DNA of 30,929 nt from a virus. Of this stretch, positions 16,378 to 24,406 are shown piece after piece. A model generated the notes under the pieces. That model had not been told where the DNA came from. It did not search any database and was given only the letters and a program-made list of their open reading frames with translations. Position 1 is the stretch's first letter. Every line of letters starts with the position of its first letter. The stretch covers positions 1 to 30,929 of IMG/VR virus record IMGVR_UViG_3300004770_000064. One strand, written 5' to 3'. The translations under genes were made by a program, and so were the position numbers.

Positions 16378-16411
16378 GGTAACTTCCTTATTGTTCTAGT
16401 TATTATTATGT

Positions 16412-16419
16412 TATTTATT
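16412..16419 (-). promoter_or_regulatory. Candidate late promoter overlapping a stop codon
   Basis: The minus strand reads AATAAATA; its first two bases are shared with the TAA stop (16420-16418) of the 251-residue gene. It points at the 644-residue gene 35 bases away. Confidence 0.55.
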
Positions 16420-17173
16420 AAAATCCGCCACCGTCAACGGTGATCGCATTTGCTGTGATGTTGTTACTTGTAACATATATGGAATCAAGATAAACGTTAC
16501 CTGTAACGCCTATTCCACCAGAAACAATCAAAGCTCCGGTAGTATTTGATGTTGATACTGTCGTATTTGCAATTGCTACATTACCAGATAATAACTGTGG
16601 TCCTGTATTAGCAATCAAATAATTTGTTCCGGTTTGACCGACATATCTATAACCCGAAACATAAATTACACTACTTGTGGTCATTCCAGTTGGAATAGTG
16701 CCACCAATAAAATTTAGTGTACCTGCCTTATAGTCAAAATACCATTCACCTGTACCTCCACTACCGTCAGCATATATCTGAGTACCGCTTGTCTGTGGAT
16801 TACTGAGACCTGAGGCACCATAATATACCTGAACCCTATATGTATTTGATAAATTTACTGTGTCAAATTCTGGAGGTATCCAATTTGTTAATCCTGTTTT
16901 CCAGGTAGGATATACACCACCAATAGCAGTAGTTGTATTATCTGCTGTCGTAGTCACGGTACTCGTACCTGTATATGCTTGTACAATATTCGTAACGGCT
17001 GCAGCAGTCGCTGGAATTAGGTCGGACTGTTTCCAAAGAATATCACCACGCAACATTAGTGGACTAGGAACAGTTTCACCTGCCGCACTCTTATTAGTAG
17101 GTAGGTCTGTTTTGTCAACTCCTAAGAGTTTCTTGTATAATAGGTCGATGTATTGTGTTGCTGTAATTGCCAT
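16418..17173 (-). CDS. Virion structural protein of unknown position
   Basis: The 251-residue protein begins TATQYIDLLYKKLLGVDKTD and continues PSPLMLRGDILWKQSDLIP, a conserved opening I associate with structural proteins of aquatic T4-like phages. The centre has a beta-sandwich look (NTYRVQVYYGASGL, GEWYFDYKAGTLNFIGG, SSVIYVSGYRYVG). The C-terminus carries one copy of the TGALIVSGGIGVTGNVY cassette found four times in the giant fibre, and ends TVDGGGF, close to the LDGGVF end of the 644-residue protein. The ATG lies 10 bases past the stop of the 768-residue gene. It is probably a fibre connector or base; that is inference. Confidence 0.75.
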   Translation of the reverse strand: MAITATQYIDLLYKKLLGVDKTDLPTNKSAAGETVPSPLMLRGDILWKQSDLIPATAAAVTNIVQAYTGTSTVTTTADNTTTAIGGVYPTWKTGLTNWIPPEFDTVNLSNTYRVQVYYGASGLSNPQTSGTQIYADGSGGTGEWYFDYKAGTLNFIGGTIPTGMTTSSVIYVSGYRYVGQTGTNYLIANTGPQLLSGNVAIANTTVSTSNTTGALIVSGGIGVTGNVYLDSIYVTSNNITANAITVDGGGF

Positions 17174-17183
17174 TTATATCTCT

Positions 17184-19490
17184 TTATACTGTAGACGCTG
17201 CAAATGATAAGGCAGTAATAGATTGTCCAGCATTCAAACGAATTCTCACTAATATTTCATTATTAGTTGCATTTGAACTGTTTAATCCGGCAAACTGACA
17301 GTTATAAACTTTAGCACCTGTAGATGCAGGAACAAGGTTTCCACCTAACGCACAACCACCAGCCAAACTATTATCTACTGTCATGCTATACCAATTATTA
17401 CCTGTGGCGTATGATGTTTGAGCAGGCATAGCACACCAAATTCCACCAATGCCTGTTGCGGTTGTATAGTTAATACTAAATTTACTCACAGATGATCTAG
17501 TCATTTTGAGTGTAATATACTGAGCTGCATTTTGAGTAGTCAAATTAGGTCCTACTGGTAAATAACCTGTGCTGTAATTTGTTGTATCGTTTTTAAGAAC
17601 GCCAGCAACAACAGTAGCATCTGAAGCATAAAATGTTCCAGTTTGTGAATTGAATGCAGTAGAACCGGCTGCAAATACTGGAGTATCATTTGCTGAAGTT
17701 CCAAGATCAAAATTAATAACACGAACTGCATTGCCACTACCTACTGCTGTACCAAAACTAGAAGCAGTAAATCCTGTTTCTTCCATTGCACTTGCTGTAC
17801 CCGTTTTATATAATACAGTATTAGCTAATGCAGTTGTAAATACTTGTGATGCGGTTGAGTAACTATTATCAACAGTAACAGATGGACCAGTTGCACTAGA
17901 ACCAAAACCTGCAATGATTGTTGACGTTGTATTTACCGTTGCAGAACCTGAAGCAACATATAAATTTCTGGCCAAAGGAGTGGTAATACCAACGGCAGTA
18001 TATGTATTACTTGCTGGTGCACCAAAAGCACCACCTGCCGTACCGGTAAAGAATGTGTCACTTGCTGGGTACATATCGCCACTTAATTTACTTACAACAA
18101 CACCTAATCTAAATGTAGATGAACTATTATAATGTGGAACTGTACTTGAATATGTTAATGAAGGTGATAACGGAACAATACTTGGTGTAACAAATGTTGG
18201 AACACCTGGTGCAGAGTTATCATAATACCATGTAGCATTTGATGTTGGTGATCCATTGGTGTCTGTGATTGAAACGTTGTTCCATCCGGCAGTACCAGTA
18301 CCTGAAGCACGAAGGTTAGCACTATACCAGAAATTAGCAGCGATACCAGTAATTGTTGAATAGTCTACGTTATTAATGATTACCAAATCACTATATGTAC
18401 CAGCGTTTGTTGCACCAGCCGTAATTGTTCTTGTGCCGGATTGTACAGCATTTTTAATTACTGAAATTGTATCACCAGTAATCGTATTGATATTTGTAAT
18501 TGTTGATGTTGTATATGTAGCAACTCTAAGTGGAGCAACAGAAGTTCCACCAGCAACACTTGCAGTACCTGTTCCAGTATTATCTGTCTGTGTAAAGTTG
18601 GTCATTCTGTAAGGACCAACAGTACCAGTAATTGTTAATGTTCCAAATGTTGAAGGGAATGTTGCTGGAGCATTTGGTACCAATTTACCTAATATTTGAT
18701 TGAGTTTAGCTAAACTATCTGTAACTGTAGTTGATGTGGTTAATGTGACAGCATTACTAACTAAAAGTCCGGTTGTATTTGTTCCTAATGGAATTGTATT
18801 ACCAACAACAACAATATTATTTGCTTTATTATAAGCACTTTGTGCTAAATTATTTGCTGTATTTGCTTGAGCATAAGCCGCTTGAGCATAAGCATTAGAA
18901 CTTAATTCAACACCAAATATATAAGCAATATTAGCGTTAGCAGTATTGAGTCCACCAGTAATATAAACTGTATTGGATCCAGCACTATTAGCTTGAGTAA
19001 AGGCAGCTGATATATTGGCATTTTGACTTGCATCTACACCTTGAAGGTATATTGTATTTGAAGAAGCAGTATTTGCTTGATTAAAAGCCGCATTTGCTTG
19101 ATTAAATGCTGGTTGAATTTGTGGTGCAACATTGTTAGCTGAATTGAAAGCCGCTTGTGCTAATATTGTTCCAGAATTGGCTTGATTGTATGCTGATTGT
19201 GCCAGTATATTTGCTGAATTGGCTTGATTAAATGCCGCAAGAACTGTTTGATTTGATGCGGCTGCATTGGCAGTATTATAAGCATTTTGCGCTAATACTA
19301 ATGCGGTATTTGATTGAGTTAAAGCAGTATTGGCTTCAATTAACGCTTGGTTAGCCGTTGCGTAAGCTGCATCGAGTTCTGCCTGCTGGCCTGGAGCTCC
19401 AACAAATTGAGTCGAACTTGCTACTTGGGATTGGTTTTGACCACCCACACGAACTGTAATTGAAGCTGGTGGGGTTACTTTAACTCCCAT
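17184..19490 (-). CDS. Fibre-type structural protein with Asn/Ala helical repeats
   Basis: In this 768-residue protein, residues about 38-235 are made of degenerate helical units such as AAFNQANSANILAQSAYNQA, rich in Ala, Asn and Gln with heptad-like spacing, suggesting a trimeric coiled-coil stalk. Short interruptions NTIYLQGVDASQNANIS and NTVYITGGLNTANANIA recur; a similar phrase occurs in the giant fibre. The C-terminal two thirds are beta-rich (GTLTITGTVGPYRMTNFTQT, STFRLGVVVSKLSGDMYP, SKFSINYTTATGIGGIWCAM) and end in VRIRLNAGQSITALSF, probably the receptor-binding or enzymatic head; no catalytic motif is recognised. Ribosome binding site GAGGT precedes the ATG, which follows the 111-residue gene's stop by 2 bases. 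Confidence 0.78.
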   Translation of the reverse strand: MGVKVTPPASITVRVGGQNQSQVASSTQFVGAPGQQAELDAAYATANQALIEANTALTQSNTALVLAQNAYNTANAAASNQTVLAAFNQANSANILAQSAYNQANSGTILAQAAFNSANNVAPQIQPAFNQANAAFNQANTASSNTIYLQGVDASQNANISAAFTQANSAGSNTVYITGGLNTANANIAYIFGVELSSNAYAQAAYAQANTANNLAQSAYNKANNIVVVGNTIPLGTNTTGLLVSNAVTLTTSTTVTDSLAKLNQILGKLVPNAPATFPSTFGTLTITGTVGPYRMTNFTQTDNTGTGTASVAGGTSVAPLRVATYTTSTITNINTITGDTISVIKNAVQSGTRTITAGATNAGTYSDLVIINNVDYSTITGIAANFWYSANLRASGTGTAGWNNVSITDTNGSPTSNATWYYDNSAPGVPTFVTPSIVPLSPSLTYSSTVPHYNSSSTFRLGVVVSKLSGDMYPASDTFFTGTAGGAFGAPASNTYTAVGITTPLARNLYVASGSATVNTTSTIIAGFGSSATGPSVTVDNSYSTASQVFTTALANTVLYKTGTASAMEETGFTASSFGTAVGSGNAVRVINFDLGTSANDTPVFAAGSTAFNSQTGTFYASDATVVAGVLKNDTTNYSTGYLPVGPNLTTQNAAQYITLKMTRSSVSKFSINYTTATGIGGIWCAMPAQTSYATGNNWYSMTVDNSLAGGCALGGNLVPASTGAKVYNCQFAGLNSSNATNNEILVRIRLNAGQSITALSFAASTV

Positions 19491-19492
19491 GA

Positions 19493-19828
19493 TTACCTCG
19501 TAACAGAAGGAGAAACTTCAACAACACCTTCTAGTATTCTTGTGATAGTACCATTTCCATCATTAATGATAGCGTCATAGACATAACGACCAGGAGCAAT
19601 ATTGGCCGTAGTATTTGCTGATAAGGAAAGTGTGACTACTCCAGTATTTGCATTAATACCTGTTGAGAATACAGCGGTTGCATTAGCGGAATAGTAAGAA
19701 GAACGCATCTGACTACTAGCAGTAAATCCTGCTAAGTTGTATGCGTTTTGGTATATGTCATCAAGTGTAATTGTGGTAGAAAAAGATGTACCTTGTTCCA
19801 GATATAAATTGGAATATCCAGCTGCCAT
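19493..19828 (-). CDS. Small beta-sandwich structural protein
   Basis: The 111-residue protein has the order NLYLEQGTSFSTTITLDD, then GFTASSQMRSSYYSANA, VVTLSLSANTTANIAPGRYV and YDAIINDG, ending EGVVEVSPSVTR. This matches a family of small phage proteins with an immunoglobulin-like fold resembling the N-terminal part of BppU-type baseplate proteins; recognition is by pattern only. It sits between two fibre genes, with AAGGA before the ATG and the stop 2 bases from the next ATG. It probably serves as an adaptor joining fibres to the baseplate; that is inference. Confidence 0.75.
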   Translation of the reverse strand: MAAGYSNLYLEQGTSFSTTITLDDIYQNAYNLAGFTASSQMRSSYYSANATAVFSTGINANTGVVTLSLSANTTANIAPGRYVYDAIINDGNGTITRILEGVVEVSPSVTR

Positions 19829-19852
19829 TTTGAATCCTTAAATAAGCGTATA

Positions 19853-19917
19853 GAGATAGAGTCCGTGAGGTTTAAAAACCTTCTGCTTTATTTAGTTGAC
19901 TTCAATACCTCTATCTC
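19853..19917 (-). other. Nested inverted repeats around the 1431-residue fibre stop codon
   Basis: A 9-base perfect inverted repeat (GAGATAGAG at 19853-19861, CTCTATCTC at 19909-19917) encloses a smaller one (AGGTT/AACCT, 19868-19881). The structure spans the stop codon of the 1431-residue fibre. It lacks a U-run after the stem on the minus strand, so it is not a standard terminator. It could slow ribosomes, protect RNA, or be chance. Confidence 0.3.
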
Positions 19918-22900
19918 AGCGTGGAGTTGTTTAATCATCTCTTTCATTAAAACAATTTCTTTAGCCAACTCAACGGCGGCCGCCATCGCAGCATTACCAT
20001 AGGCAACAGATAATGTACCATCGGAATCTGTTACAACGGCTTCAGGCATCACTTTCTGTAAAGACTGAGCGGACACACCGACTTGGGTGCCTTCCATGTC
20101 AAGTCGTTCAAATGTACCACTTTTAACCTTAGCAAGATCAGTCACAAAAGTTGATGATAAGTCTTTCCAATTACACTTAATTCTTTCATCAGAATAAGCA
20201 GTAATGTTACCAGAAGCAGTAATTGTACCTGTTACACTTAACCCGGTACTACTAAAAATTCCGTAGGTTGAAGTACCACTAGCACTTTGCATGTATACTG
20301 AACCAGTTGTTGGTGCACGCAGTGCTGCGTTTGTTGCATCCAAGTAGAAACCTGTAACAGCACTTCCACCAAATTGAGCGGCATATCCAGATGAAGTTTG
20401 AAAGTATGTTGCAGAATAAGAATTTCCAGTATTCAAAGCATTTGCTGTAGTAGCCGTGGTTGCTGTTGTTGCACTTCCTGCTGAAGTTGCAGTTGCAGCA
20501 TTACCACTAATGTTGATACTCCATGTACCAGAAGCATTACTTTGTACAGCTGAAGTGAATGAACTAATACTAGATTTACGATAATAGTTATCGGATCCAT
20601 TTGTTACAATAACTTGAGATATTGATGGATTTTCATTATTACCTGTGGTTGAATTAATATAACCTAATGTTGCATAACCGTTATTATCTGCTCTCAATAT
20701 TTGATTTGCAGTAGGTACAGCACCTGAAGTTTGTGGAACCAATCCTGTTAACTGAGCAGCTGAACCTGTGATATTAATACCCCATGTACCAGAAGCTCCT
20801 GTACCAGTCAATGTCGGTGCGTAACTATTAAAGTTGGCAGCAGATAGAACCTGTGAACTACCAATTGTTAAGTTACTAAAGTTCGTCTGTGAAGTTGTTG
20901 CCGCATTTCCTGTTGTGTTCTGATTGAGAGTAGGAAATGTACAGTTACTCAAGTTTCCTGATTGTGGAGTACCTAAGATTGGAGTTACCAATGTTGGTGA
21001 AGTAGACAATACAACAGAACCAGTACCAGTAGCAGTTGTTGTTCCTGTACCACCATTCAGTACTGCAATTGTAGTACCGTTCCATACACCAGAAGTAATT
21101 GTTCCAACAGAAGTTAAACTTGAAGAAACTACTGAAGAATTTAATGTTGTGCCTGTTAATGTACCTGCTGCAGCTGTAATTGTAATTGCGACAGAACCAT
21201 CAAAACTTACACCATTAATTGCTCTTGGTGTTGTTAGTGTTGCTGCTGAACCTGTAGTACTAATTGCATAAGTGCTTGTAGAATTTAATACGTTTTTAAC
21301 AAATGCAGTTGTTGCAATTTGTGTATCACTATTACCAGTAGCCGCAGTTGGTGCTAAAGGTTTTCCAGTCAATGTTGGACTAGCAGACAAAGCAACAATA
21401 GAAGTTAAACCATCAATAGCAGTTTGAATTGTATTAGCACTACCAATTGTTCCGTTAATTGTATAAGGAATATTGTTTGCATAGTATGGATTAACAATGT
21501 ATCCGTCAACTTCAAGTATTACTGTGGCACTTGAAGCAGGCGATGAAGTAAATGTAACAATACCAACACCACCTGTATTACCGCTAATTTCATTATAATC
21601 AACTGATCTAAGTTTTCTTACACCATTGACATAAACTCTAAGTTGATCTGCACCTGGAACATATGTTGGTGAAGAATATGATACTCCTGAACCGTTTGCT
21701 GTGTAGTTTACTTGTGAAGAACTAATTGTTGTACCTGGAGTTGTACCACCGCCACCACCAGTTCCGCCAGCAGCCCAATAGTAACCACCAACACCAGAAG
21801 TTGCTAAAACATAACCATTAATTTCACCTGCTGGTAATAAGTTTGTTAAAGCTTGTGTAGCATTTGTAGCACCTGTACCACCTTGAGTAATTGGTAAAGC
21901 ATTAGTCAAAGTCAATGCGTTAAATGTTGGACTTGCACTTGTTCTTATATCTTGTGCATTGTTAATTGTAATGGTGTTTGATGTACCTGTTATAGTTACA
22001 CCATTAGTACTTTGAAAAGTAATTACTCCAGAAACAGCAACTGCTTGACCTGTAGTTCCGTTAAATGTTCCTGAACCTGTATTTGCCTTATTGTACGCCG
22101 CTTGTGCATATGTTGTTAGGTTGGAAATATTGGTATTTTGAGTTGCATCAACACCAGCAATCAAAGCTACGTTTGAACTAATTTGATTTTGTAAAGATAC
22201 AGAATTTGAACTAATTTGATTTTGTAAAGACAAAACATTAGTATTAACATATGTGTTGAGTGCATTAGCTACGTTAGCAGAAGCTGCGGTAGTTGTACTT
22301 GTTGACAATGCACTATCTGTAATTTGTTGTGTTGTTAAAATTCTATAGTAATATGAATTGGCGCCAGCAGAAACATCAGCAATAGACCAATATGTATTTG
22401 CTTGATCCCATTTGATAGAAGCATTTGCTACCGTTGTTCTGTATACATTAAGGTAAGCAGTTTGATTTGGCGTTGCGGAACTTAATGTAAATGTAGGACT
22501 GTTGTAAATTGTTGATCCATTAATCGTAAAATTTCCAATAACACTTAAACCACCAGTACCAACTGTAATAGTATTGGCAGTAATAGTGGCATTGCAACCA
22601 GTAATACTTGTTCCAATGTTGAGTGCTGGTACTGTTATTAAAGTGTTAGCAGAAATTGTATCGACATATTCTGTACCAGAAATACTCAATGTAGTTGCAC
22701 TTATTCCATTATTTGCACGAATGTTACTACCTGTAATACTGTTTGTAACAGTAGCAGCTGCAGCCACTATATTGGTATTGGCTTGTAGAGTATTCACATA
22801 AGCTTGTCCGTTAACAAATAATGTATTAGTATTAACAGTTGAAGTATTTACCGATGTGTTGGCTTGTAGTGTGTCTGTTAAAATAACACCAGTATTCCTA

Positions 22901-24183
22901 ACAGTAGTAGATGTTACTGAAGGAGTATTAATATTGGTGTTAGCTTGAATATTATTGGTGTAAAGGTTATTAACAACAGTCAAAGCAGGAGTGTAAATAT
23001 TTGTATTTGCCTGAACGTTATTAACGTAAGCTGCACCAGATACGGTTAATGTGGCCGCATTGGCTAATGTGTTAGCTTGTAATACGTTGGTATAATTAAT
23101 ACCACTATTATTAATAGTCGTAGAAGATACTATAGGTGTGATAACTGAGGTATTACCAATAAGAATGTTTGTGTAACTGTTACCTGTTACAGTTGATGTA
23201 GCCGCATTAACAGTACTATTAGCTTGTAAGTAATTAGCATAAACAATATTAGTAGCACTAACAATTGTAGAAGATACAATTGGTGAGGACATGTAGGTAT
23301 TAGCAACTACAGAATCTCCTACTGTAGCATATTGAATATTTAAATTGCCTGTAAAACTATTGGTAGTAACTTGTAAAGTATTACTATAAGTAAATCCTTT
23401 ACTAATAAAAGTGTTTCCTGTTACAGTAGTATTTGATGAAATAAAATTGGCCAATACTCTATCTGTAGCAATTATTAAAGCTGTATTTACAACGTTATTT
23501 GCTTGTACTGTATTGGCAAACAAAGTTCCCATTACAGATGCAGCTCCACCAATCCAAACATTATATGTGTTATTGAGTGTGTTTGATGCAATGTTTGTAT
23601 TTACAAATAAACTATATGTGTTTGTTTGATTTACTACACTTAAATTGTTACCAAAAGATCCATTATTTGTTACATTGAGTGTGCTTCCCATTGTAGCAGC
23701 ACCAGTAACACTTAATGTGTTTGCCATTGTAACAGGACCAGTAACCGCCAAAGTATTGGCCATGGTTGTTGGTCCAGTAACAGAAGCATTTCCTGATACA
23801 TTTAAATAACCACTCATTTGAGTGTTGTTTGCAACTAAAAGACTTACGTTTGATCCGTTGGCGGATAATTGTCCACCAATAATTGCTTGGCCAGAATTGG
23901 TTAAACCTAAAACTGTGTTTGTAAAATATACTTGAGTGTCTACACGAAGATTGTTTTGAATATAAGCAGAAGAACCTAGACCGGTAACTTGAAGTTGACC
24001 ACCAAATATAGAATTATTTGCAACCTGTAATCCTAATGTTGTATCATTTAAATAAAGTGTTCCTGTTTTCTTTACATAATTGTTTGCCGCCAGGTCATTA
24101 TTTTCTCTAGCCAACGCATTTGTGGCCACCATTTGGTCGCCAAACGTATTGGCATAACTAAGAATCGATACGGTATTAGCCAT
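19888..24183 (-). CDS. Long tail fibre with C-terminal S74 intramolecular chaperone
   Basis: The 1431-residue fibre starts ANTVSILSYANTFGDQMVAT. Residues 45-180 carry VTGPVTMANTL-type shaft repeats, 220-540 carry QANT repeats of 22 or 27 residues, and 640-680 look like a short coiled coil (LQNQISSN twice). A Gly-rich hinge (GGTGGGGG) and GGTGA/LSTSPTLVTPILGTP shaft motifs follow. The last 101 residues are an S74 peptidase-type chaperone: SDERIK at 1331-1336, GVSAQSLQKVMPEAV, LSVAYGNAAMAAAVELAKEI and a terminal helix. In endosialidase-type fibres this domain drives trimerisation and then cuts itself off using the Ser and Lys of SDxRxK, here Ser1331 and Lys1336. The ATG overlaps the previous gene by 8 bases. 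The likely role is receptor binding. Confidence 0.9.
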   Translation of the reverse strand: MANTVSILSYANTFGDQMVATNALARENNDLAANNYVKKTGTLYLNDTTLGLQVANNSIFGGQLQVTGLGSSAYIQNNLRVDTQVYFTNTVLGLTNSGQAIIGGQLSANGSNVSLLVANNTQMSGYLNVSGNASVTGPTTMANTLAVTGPVTMANTLSVTGAATMGSTLNVTNNGSFGNNLSVVNQTNTYSLFVNTNIASNTLNNTYNVWIGGAASVMGTLFANTVQANNVVNTALIIATDRVLANFISSNTTVTGNTFISKGFTYSNTLQVTTNSFTGNLNIQYATVGDSVVANTYMSSPIVSSTIVSATNIVYANYLQANSTVNAATSTVTGNSYTNILIGNTSVITPIVSSTTINNSGINYTNVLQANTLANAATLTVSGAAYVNNVQANTNIYTPALTVVNNLYTNNIQANTNINTPSVTSTTVRNTGVILTDTLQANTSVNTSTVNTNTLFVNGQAYVNTLQANTNIVAAAATVTNSITGSNIRANNGISATTLSISGTEYVDTISANTLITVPALNIGTSITGCNATITANTITVGTGGLSVIGNFTINGSTIYNSPTFTLSSATPNQTAYLNVYRTTVANASIKWDQANTYWSIADVSAGANSYYYRILTTQQITDSALSTSTTTAASANVANALNTYVNTNVLSLQNQISSNSVSLQNQISSNVALIAGVDATQNTNISNLTTYAQAAYNKANTGSGTFNGTTGQAVAVSGVITFQSTNGVTITGTSNTITINNAQDIRTSASPTFNALTLTNALPITQGGTGATNATQALTNLLPAGEINGYVLATSGVGGYYWAAGGTGGGGGTTPGTTISSSQVNYTANGSGVSYSSPTYVPGADQLRVYVNGVRKLRSVDYNEISGNTGGVGIVTFTSSPASSATVILEVDGYIVNPYYANNIPYTINGTIGSANTIQTAIDGLTSIVALSASPTLTGKPLAPTAATGNSDTQIATTAFVKNVLNSTSTYAISTTGSAATLTTPRAINGVSFDGSVAITITAAAGTLTGTTLNSSVVSSSLTSVGTITSGVWNGTTIAVLNGGTGTTTATGTGSVVLSTSPTLVTPILGTPQSGNLSNCTFPTLNQNTTGNAATTSQTNFSNLTIGSSQVLSAANFNSYAPTLTGTGASGTWGINITGSAAQLTGLVPQTSGAVPTANQILRADNNGYATLGYINSTTGNNENPSISQVIVTNGSDNYYRKSSISSFTSAVQSNASGTWSINISGNAATATSAGSATTATTATTANALNTGNSYSATYFQTSSGYAAQFGGSAVTGFYLDATNAALRAPTTGSVYMQSASGTSTYGIFSSTGLSVTGTITASGNITAYSDERIKCNWKDLSSTFVTDLAKVKSGTFERLDMEGTQVGVSAQSLQKVMPEAVVTDSDGTLSVAYGNAAMAAAVELAKEIVLMKEMIKQLHAEIEVLKSTK
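22642..23079 (-). repeat. QANT repeats in the fibre shaft
   Basis: Residues 369-514 of the 1431-residue fibre contain seven units whose anchors (QANT, or RANN and SANT in the last two) begin at 369, 391, 413, 440, 467, 489 and 511. Spacing is 22, 22, 27, 27, 22 and 22 residues. More degenerate units extend the pattern upstream to about residue 220. The alternation suggests a beta-strand shaft with an optional five-residue loop. Confidence 0.7.
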
Positions 24184-24403
24184 TTATATTTTTATCCATT
24201 AATTGTAACAGTAATTGCTTAATTTCTTGCATGTCAGATTTGACGCCTGAAAGTTCTGCCTTGATATTATTTATTTCTTCTTTTTGGGTGGCTAACAACT
24301 TTCTTTTCATATTGTATTCTTCCAAACCATTACGGTCTTTATTAATAAGACCCATGGAATTAGTATCACGAACCAATAAAGTGCCTGGAATTGGAACTAT
24401 CAT
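24176..24403 (-). CDS. Small coiled-coil protein between baseplate and fibre genes
   Basis: The 75-residue protein has a short N-terminal segment (IVPIPGTLLVRDTNSMGLIN) conserved in my recollection among aquatic T4-like phages. A charged amphipathic helix follows (LLATQKEEINNIKAELSGVK, then MQEIKQLLLQLM) with heptad spacing of Ile/Leu, so an oligomeric coiled coil is likely. The ATG is 3 bases after the stop of the 2102-residue gene, and the end overlaps the long-fibre ATG by 8 bases, so all three are probably translated together. It may be a connector between baseplate and fibre; function unknown. An AATAAATA at 24275-24268 inside the gene could be a weak promoter for the fibre. Confidence 0.78.
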   Translation of the reverse strand: MIVPIPGTLLVRDTNSMGLINKDRNGLEEYNMKRKLLATQKEEINNIKAELSGVKSDMQEIKQLLLQLMDKNING

Positions 24404-24406
24404 ATA

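Noticed and set aside
24268-24275. AATAAATA as a late promoter for the 1431-residue fibre
   Set aside because: It lies inside the coding sequence of the 75-residue gene and such matches are expected by chance in AT-rich DNA; noted only as a weak possibility.
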